From: Tanytarsus gracilentus
Taxonomy: Eukaryota > Arthropoda > Insecta > Diptera > Chironomidae
NCBI GenBank assembly: GCA_038502055.1
Contig: JAXRKN010000045.1
Coordinates: 5,974,501-6,038,500, forward strand
Direction: 5' to 3'
DNA: 64,000 nucleotides
The notes beneath the pieces were generated by a model, which did not search any database, was not told the origin of the DNA, and worked only from the letters and a program-made list of their open reading frames with translations. The position numbers and the translations under genes were made by a program. Positions within the stretch are counted from its first letter, which is position 1; each line of letters opens with the position of its first letter. Of this stretch, positions 58,001 through 64,000 are shown one piece after another.

Positions 58001-61000
58001 GAATTTCCTTTTGAGAAACATTGACTATGTTAAATAAACTTCCGCAAAAGCCTTTTAAAAGAATTCTTTTGTTTTGATCTAGAAAATGACATGAAAACAT
58101 CATTAAGCAAATTTTCATGCATGTAAATTAAACTGTTTATTGTTTGGAATTACAAATATATCATTGAAAATTATTTATTTCCTTGTTTACAAACAACAAC
58201 AATTTCATTTTTTATCTAAAAATAAAATATCATATTTTCATCTGATAAAAATTACTTTTTTATCTCCACGGTGAATCTTAAAAATTAAATTGAGTGAAAA
58301 AATGCCATCGAATATTTTTTCATTCTCTTCAAATCTTCATGATTGCCTCACATCTCTCTTAACGGCCGGCTGTTATTTTCATCGTGACGTAATTTTTTCT
58401 TGGAAATAATGATAAATGAATGCTTTCCTTCAACTTCAAACGGTTGTGGGAGGTAAAAGGAAAAAACGAGCTTGGACAGAAATTTTTCATTTAGATTGTC
58501 AAAGAGAAATTGTGAAATAAACAGGATATGAAAGATTTTTTTCTTTTTGACTTAACACCCATTTAAAAAATTCCCTTAAAAACTTAATGTCGAGAAAAAT
58601 AATTTTTTTAATTCCTAATTTTGAAACTTTTTTTCTTTAAGAAGCATTTCCTAATTAAATTAAAAAGAAAACAACCCAAAAAGTATTCGGAGCATATAAT
58701 TTGATGTAAATTGGCTAGTGGCAAGTTTACCAACCCTCAAGAATATCTTTTTAGCCTCTCTCACACTCGTGCTAAATTTATAGGGTGGCGAAAAAAAAGA
58801 AAGACGTGTGAATGAATGTGAAGAAGGTTCGAAAATGAGCGAACTCCTTTGTTTGAGGAATGAATTATGTGGAGCGTGTTGAGTAATTAGTTTCTTAATT
58901 AATAGCATCTGGTAAATTAACATCTTAAAGTGAGACACGATAGTAATCAGGAAGGAGAAACTAGCAATTTATTTTAACCTAAAATTACATGATATTTTTT
59001 GGATATTTCAACATTCAGGACAACATTTAATTTGAATTTTAAGAGTTTCCCGTCCCCTGATAGTAACGGCTACATAGAAACTTTTTGTGTCTCAATTTAA
59101 TATGCAATTAATTTACTTTTACCGCATTGTTGAAGAATTCCTTCAAGGTGATTAGTAGAAAATAAGTTTCAAGTTAAGTTTTATGAGAATAATTAGTTTG
59201 GTGTGATTGATCGACACTGAAGCACTTCGGAGAATTTAAATAGAGCAAACATATTTTGAACCTTTGTTCTTAGAAAATAAAAAAAATTGCGAGTCATCAT
59301 TTTTGGGTTCAATTTATCTGTGATTTTATTTAAAATTTGTTTGTCGAGGTTGTTGCTAAGTGATCATTTTTTGGGTCCATTGCTTTTTATTCAATTTAGA
59401 ATTTAAATTGACATAATAAAAAGGTATCAAATTTCATTTATTTCGTTACTACTGGCCGTGAGAGTTTCTAGATTTTTTTCCCACCATTGTCGGACAAATA
59501 GACTGAGTCCAATATTGAAACAGGAAATTTTATATTATGCATGCTTTAAAAATTTAATTCATGCTGAAGAATTCAACAAGTGTCAAAACTGAAGCATTTC
59601 TCAATCGAAAAAATTCAATTTGCATAAAATTTATTGAAAAGCGAAAAAAATATTTAAATTTTGAAAATATTTAATAAAATTTTATTTACATTTTAATAAA
59701 ATGATGATTTTGAATAATTCCTTTTTATCAAAGCTGAAACACAGAAGCTGATAATAAAATGATTTCATGTTGAAGTTTCAAGGATTTAACCTAAATTTAT
59801 GTTTCAATAATTCACTTTCTAGGCTCTACGTTGAAGCATAAAAATATTTTATGTAATGGTTTCTCTTATCTTGACATAAGTCTATCATAGTAAAGATAGG
59901 AATTCCCAATGAAAAGACACAAGACACACGAAATAAATCGTACAAAAATTTATTTCAACATGTGTCTCTATCTACAAGATATTTAATTGTCTCGAGACTT
60001 AAGCAAACGACATCACTAAAACTTGTGCGAGATTAAAATTCTATTTAAATATTTCACTTTGAAAAATAAAATAATTAGAAATGATGTCATGCTCATGAGA
60101 GAATTAAGCAGCTTTATTTTCTAGTGATTTTCAAAATAAACTTAATTAGAAACGAGCTTACATGAATTACAAAATTATTCCCTTGTAATGATAAAAATTC
60201 TGCATTTTAAACATTTTCAAAAATTTCATGATAAAAAATAATTTAACACCTCAAAAATGAGTTTATTAATTTTTGAATATAAAAATTGTGAATTCACAAA
60301 CATAGAAAAGTTTCGATAAATCAAGATCAAATTAATCTAAAGAGACAGCTTAAAAAAATAAATCTTAATTTTCAAAAGAGCTTGACACGAGATTTTAATA
60401 AAAATCCAGAGTGAACGGCAACATCGAGAAAAAAAGAAGAATAAATGCAATCATAAAATTCCACGAAAAAATTTAAGTCATACAGCAAATTCTTTATATA
60501 AATTTCAATCACTCATGAAATTTTCTCCTTATTCTCTTTTTATTTTGTAGCAGAAAAGATAATAAAAAGTGAGAATGTGAAAACTTTTGTAATATCCGTC
60601 GACTGCTCTGTGTTGACAGCAAAAGTCACCAAAAATTCTTGGAAGAGCAATAAGAAAAAAGCTATAATTAAATGAAAATGTCTTTTAGGACATTTAATAT
60701 TATGGCCCAAATGTTACTCAAGTTTTTTGTTGTCATGATTTTCACATGGTGCAAAATTATAATTTCCTTTCATTTTAATGATCAAAGAAAATTAATTTTA
60801 AATTTTTTAGATACGCTTTAAAAATTGTCATGCACACGAACGCATAGCGACGATAAAATTTTAAATTTATTTCAAATCTGGGCAAAAAAAGCTTTTAAGT
60901 GCCATCAAAAAAAAAATACACAAAGGAAAATTTTCTTTGACTCTCTTGTCGGATGAAAATGTTTACTTTTGAAAATTCGACAAATTTCGCTCGATTTTAT

Positions 61001-62462
61001 ACATTTAGAAAAGTCCTGTTGTTGTAATGTTTTTCAATATATTATGTTTTAAGCTCTTGAGACATATGAATGGCTTCCATCCTATTGCGCTTTAAATTTA
61101 ATGTTAAAGAAAGTTTTCCACTTTTTTGTTCCGTCAACGATGCTGAGGAAATTTATTACTCAAGAGTGTACGTATGAAAATACTTTAACGGTGACAAAAG
61201 AAGCGTGGTAAAAAACTGAGTGAATGTACGCACGAGAAGCTTTTATGAGGGAACGACTGTGGAGTGTAGACATATTGTGCTGAGACTTTTCCACGTAACG
61301 AAAAATTTCCCATTATTTTTATTAACAACATCGCACGAGTTCTTTTCCTTCGAAGCAAAAAATTGAAATGAAGTTTTTTGCATAAAAAATAAAAACAACC
61401 ATGAGACTTGCAGAACGTAAATTTTAGCTAGAATTATTTTGATTAACTTGAATTTATGTAAAAATCCACCCACGACTTGAATATATGTAAAAGATACATT
61501 CGAACGCTTTCTAAACAGAATTAAATTGGATTTCTCTAGAAAATGTCTTTCCTTCCTTATTAGAATTGAAAGTGAAATTTTACTCGACACGCTTAAAATG
61601 CTACACGACACGCTCGATGGTGGAGGAAGAAGCCTGAAGAAATTTCCACGTTCACGTACTCAAAATTGTTTCCTAAAAAATTAAATTTGATTTCAGCTGA
61701 TGAACTTCTTTGAAGCATTTCATGCGTGCTAGTTAAAAAAGTTATTAACTCGAAATTTATTTGACGTGCTTTTTGACATCTTTTTTTACCATAAAAAAAT
61801 ATCTTCAACTTCAGCAGAAACAATTCAATTTTTAAGCAAAATGAATATTCATTTAAAAAGAGTTAAGTTCTAGGATAGAGAGATGGTCTTATTTGAGTGG
61901 TAGATTTTCGTTTAACAATATATTTAAATCATCCCTTAAAAGGAAAATTGCATTAGTAGAAAACCATTAGATGATGACTTGTTAGTAAAAGATGAGAAAA
62001 AAAACGTGAAAATTCATCAAAAGAAAATTACAAAATCAAATTTGTGTTTCTTCTACCACTAAAACTTCCCATCAAAGTCAATAAATTTTTCAAATTCAGT
62101 TTTTTTTATTAAAATCTTTGGTAAGCTTCAAATGTGCATAGTAAGCTTTGAGATGGAAACAATTCAAAAGGGTTAGAAAAAATTATTAATTCAAGCGAAT
62201 AATTTAAAAAAACCTTTTTGCATTTAATTGTCACGATGAAGGACTTTTAACACGTTTTCGCGATTATTCGCTGTTTTTTAAAACATTTAAACTTGAAAAC
62301 CCCTAATTAAGGGTTGTTTTAATTAAAAACTTTTTTGTGCTGTAAAAGCTTTGCAAGGACGAAATTTGACGGCGTTTTCAAGACGAGACAAATTTTTACT
62401 AGGTAAAGTAATTTCAGAAAATCACTGTCTCGCCTTTCAAACAGAAGATAAAAATTTCACTT
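55008..62462. other. Gene desert, distal part
   Basis: 7.4 kb of AT-rich sequence. I find no exon with conserved protein motifs, no recognisable tRNA or rRNA, and no tandem array. Small open frames such as those around 58660-58938 and 61243-61823 on the minus strand have Lys/Phe/Ser-rich low-complexity content expected of AT-rich non-coding DNA. Confidence 0.4.
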
Positions 62463-64000
62463 TTAAGCTTTCTTTTTTCTCCTTATTTCAACACGATACA
62501 GTACTAGACCGAATTGGTGTGCAATTGACGATAACCTCCGGAGAACATTCTCGACACTTAAGCTGTCGATCTCACTTAAATCGCCGTCAATCTTGCAAGT
62601 CTCATCGTGCTCATCGACATTTGTATTAATTTCGCAGGGATGTGATGTGGTGGAAATGGATGGAAACGCTTCTGTCGACAGATGGGGATAAAAGATGGTC
62701 TCTTCCTTATATGCGATAAGTAGTTGTTGTTCGTAGAATAATTGATTGAGCTCAAATACGATGCTCGACGGGACGCTAATGAAAAGCTCATAACTCACTC
62801 CCTTCGTTCGGGCTTTCATCTCGGCGGCGTCAAGGATTATTTTCATTTTTTTGAACATCTTCTTAAGCTCTAATCCGCCATACTCATACACGAAAAATCT
62901 TCGGGGGCTCTTAAATTTCATACCAGTCTCGTGATTGGTGTAGAGAATATTAGAGTTTGGAATGACTAGAAGTGACTCAGGCATGCTATAGACATGGCTT
63001 GTGACAAGATGAATTTGTGTTGTCATCGGCACCTGTGCATGGTACTTTGACATATGCTCTGCCAATTGAACGACACCCGCTTGATGGAAAAATCCGAAAA
63101 ATGTCGTCAGCAAAATATTCATCATGTACCACACCTTGAGAATTGATTTTCCACTTATGGCGATGCTCACGTACTGCGATAGAAATCTTATCGCATTCAC
63201 TTTCGACTCTCTCATGTAATTTGTCACATTGACACCGGTTATGAGTTTAGGTGAGTGAAGCAGAACAATGGGTATTAGGATTGGAATTATGAATCTCGGC
63301 TCTTGGTGATTGAAGAACGAGAGAAGAGCGACGGGACCTGTATTAAAGAAAATTACTTTAAGACACAGCTTCTCTTTAAGAACAAAAATTGCTCTCACCA
63401 AATATTGCGCTATTCATGACGAAGACGAAAGACTGCGTCTGCGGTAAGTCCTGGAATTCCTTTTTGCAAAACTTATAAGCCATATTAGCAAATGAAACAA
63501 CCGAAATTATTCCGAGAATATTAAACAAAAGCGGTATGTTGACGACTAGATGAAGGAATCTCGGATGCTCGCCATGCGCCGCGGTGTTTACCGGATTGAT
63601 ATTGTAGCGAATGAAATTGACAGGTGTGACAAGAAAACTATAAATGGAGATGTCCATTATGTAGATCTGTGCCAATGATAGATATCCATAATAGAGCGAA
63701 TCCACTATGACTATAACGCAGAAAGCCGGCAACCCGCTGAGAATGAAAAACAGCATGCGAAAATTGAAATCAGTGAATGTAACTGATTTTGAGGATGTAT
63801 TCAAGCCCCTTAACATCCAGAAGAATATTAGCGGCAATCCAAAGCAAATAAATGTGGGCCTATTAAATATTCCAATCACACAAATTGTCGAAAGTAGTGC
63901 ACATTTACTGTAGGAATGTTGCGGAAGCGATGATCTCATTTTAAAGTATTTTACACGTTCAGCGATGCTATCTGCTTTGTCGTAGCGCTCCTCGAGAAAT
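62463..64000 (-). CDS. PIGZ: GPI mannosyltransferase 4 (PIG-Z), C-terminal part, truncated by window edge
   Basis: Exons 63399-64000 and 62463-63337 join in phase; the frame stays open to the window edge, so the N terminus lies beyond 64000. The visible part has many hydrophobic membrane segments and conserved GT22-family motifs: FNRPTF, a NFIRYNINPVN loop, HGEHPRFLHLVVNIPLLF and, right after the splice junction, HQEPRFIIP. These match PIG-Z/SMP3, the ER enzyme that adds the fourth mannose to GPI-anchor precursors using dolichol-phosphate-mannose. After the last membrane segments comes a ~200-residue hydrophilic tail ending in a basic cluster (RRKKKA). A start codon at 63939 is not the real start, because the frame and the family both extend upstream. 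Confidence 0.9.

Noticed and set aside
61243..61823. Minus-strand open frames of 122 and 76 codons in the desert
   Set aside because: Low-complexity Lys/Phe/Ser content, no recognisable domain and no consistent splice sites.
49180..62462. tRNA or rRNA genes in the desert
   Set aside because: No stretch with A-box/B-box-like sequence plus a cloverleaf could be found by eye.

Overview
This window is nuclear DNA from an animal, almost certainly an insect and most likely a dipteran of the midge/mosquito type. It is strongly AT-rich. Genes have many short phase-consistent GT-AG introns, often 54-80 nt. The gene set is metazoan: a class-A DnaJ, an MBD+PWWP chromatin protein, TAF1, REXO1 and a gastrulation-defective-type serine protease homologue. 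Gene models were built by hand by joining reading frames across splice sites and checking that exon phases match. The genus cannot be named from the sequence.

Layout. 1.4-3.2 kb: a four-exon DNAJA1/Droj2-type co-chaperone (+). 4.6-27.2 kb: one large gene (+) for a six-banded/MBD5-6-like protein, with a methyl-CpG-binding-like fold near the N terminus and a PWWP domain near the C terminus. Its 5.9-kb intron (7200-13069) carries two copies of a rolling-circle-like non-autonomous element. Its 8.1-kb intron (13368-21450) holds a third copy and other transcription units: a radial-spoke RSPH10B-like MORN gene (+), an unrecognised gene or gene fragment (+), an orphan coding fragment (-), and a small secreted Val/Pro/His-rich cuticle-like gene (-) built from tiny exons. 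Two blocks in this intron (about 17887-18245 and 20240-20545) look like corrupted sequence.

28.4-49.2 kb is a compact housekeeping cluster: gd-like pseudo-protease (-), ARV1 (-), TAF1 (+), PTRH2 (-), DDX52 (+), BLVRB-like reductase (-), S28 serine carboxypeptidase (-), REXO1 (+), and an unrecognised secreted/membrane protein (-). Neighbours are often convergent with 68-81 bp between stop codons (TAF1/PTRH2, DDX52/BLVRB-like) or divergent from 138-516 bp promoters (PTRH2/DDX52, S28/REXO1, ARV1/TAF1). 49.2-62.4 kb is a 13-kb gene desert with a short inverted fourth copy of the repeat family, a decayed hAT transposon with target-site duplication and a recognisable transposase C terminus, and a 138-bp inverted-repeat element. 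62.5-64.0 kb: the 3' part of PIG-Z (-), running off the window.

The most unusual material is the repeat family in the MBD/PWWP gene. It has conserved hairpin-bearing ends, a long 17-bp minisatellite open in all forward frames, a second 13-14-bp minisatellite present in opposite orientations in different copies, and a variable number of ~120-150-bp 3' subunits. The architecture resembles the Helentron-associated DINE-1/HINE class, but the sequence itself is not one I recognise. Also notable are the gd-like protein with all three catalytic residues replaced and the micro-exon secreted gene nested in the big intron.
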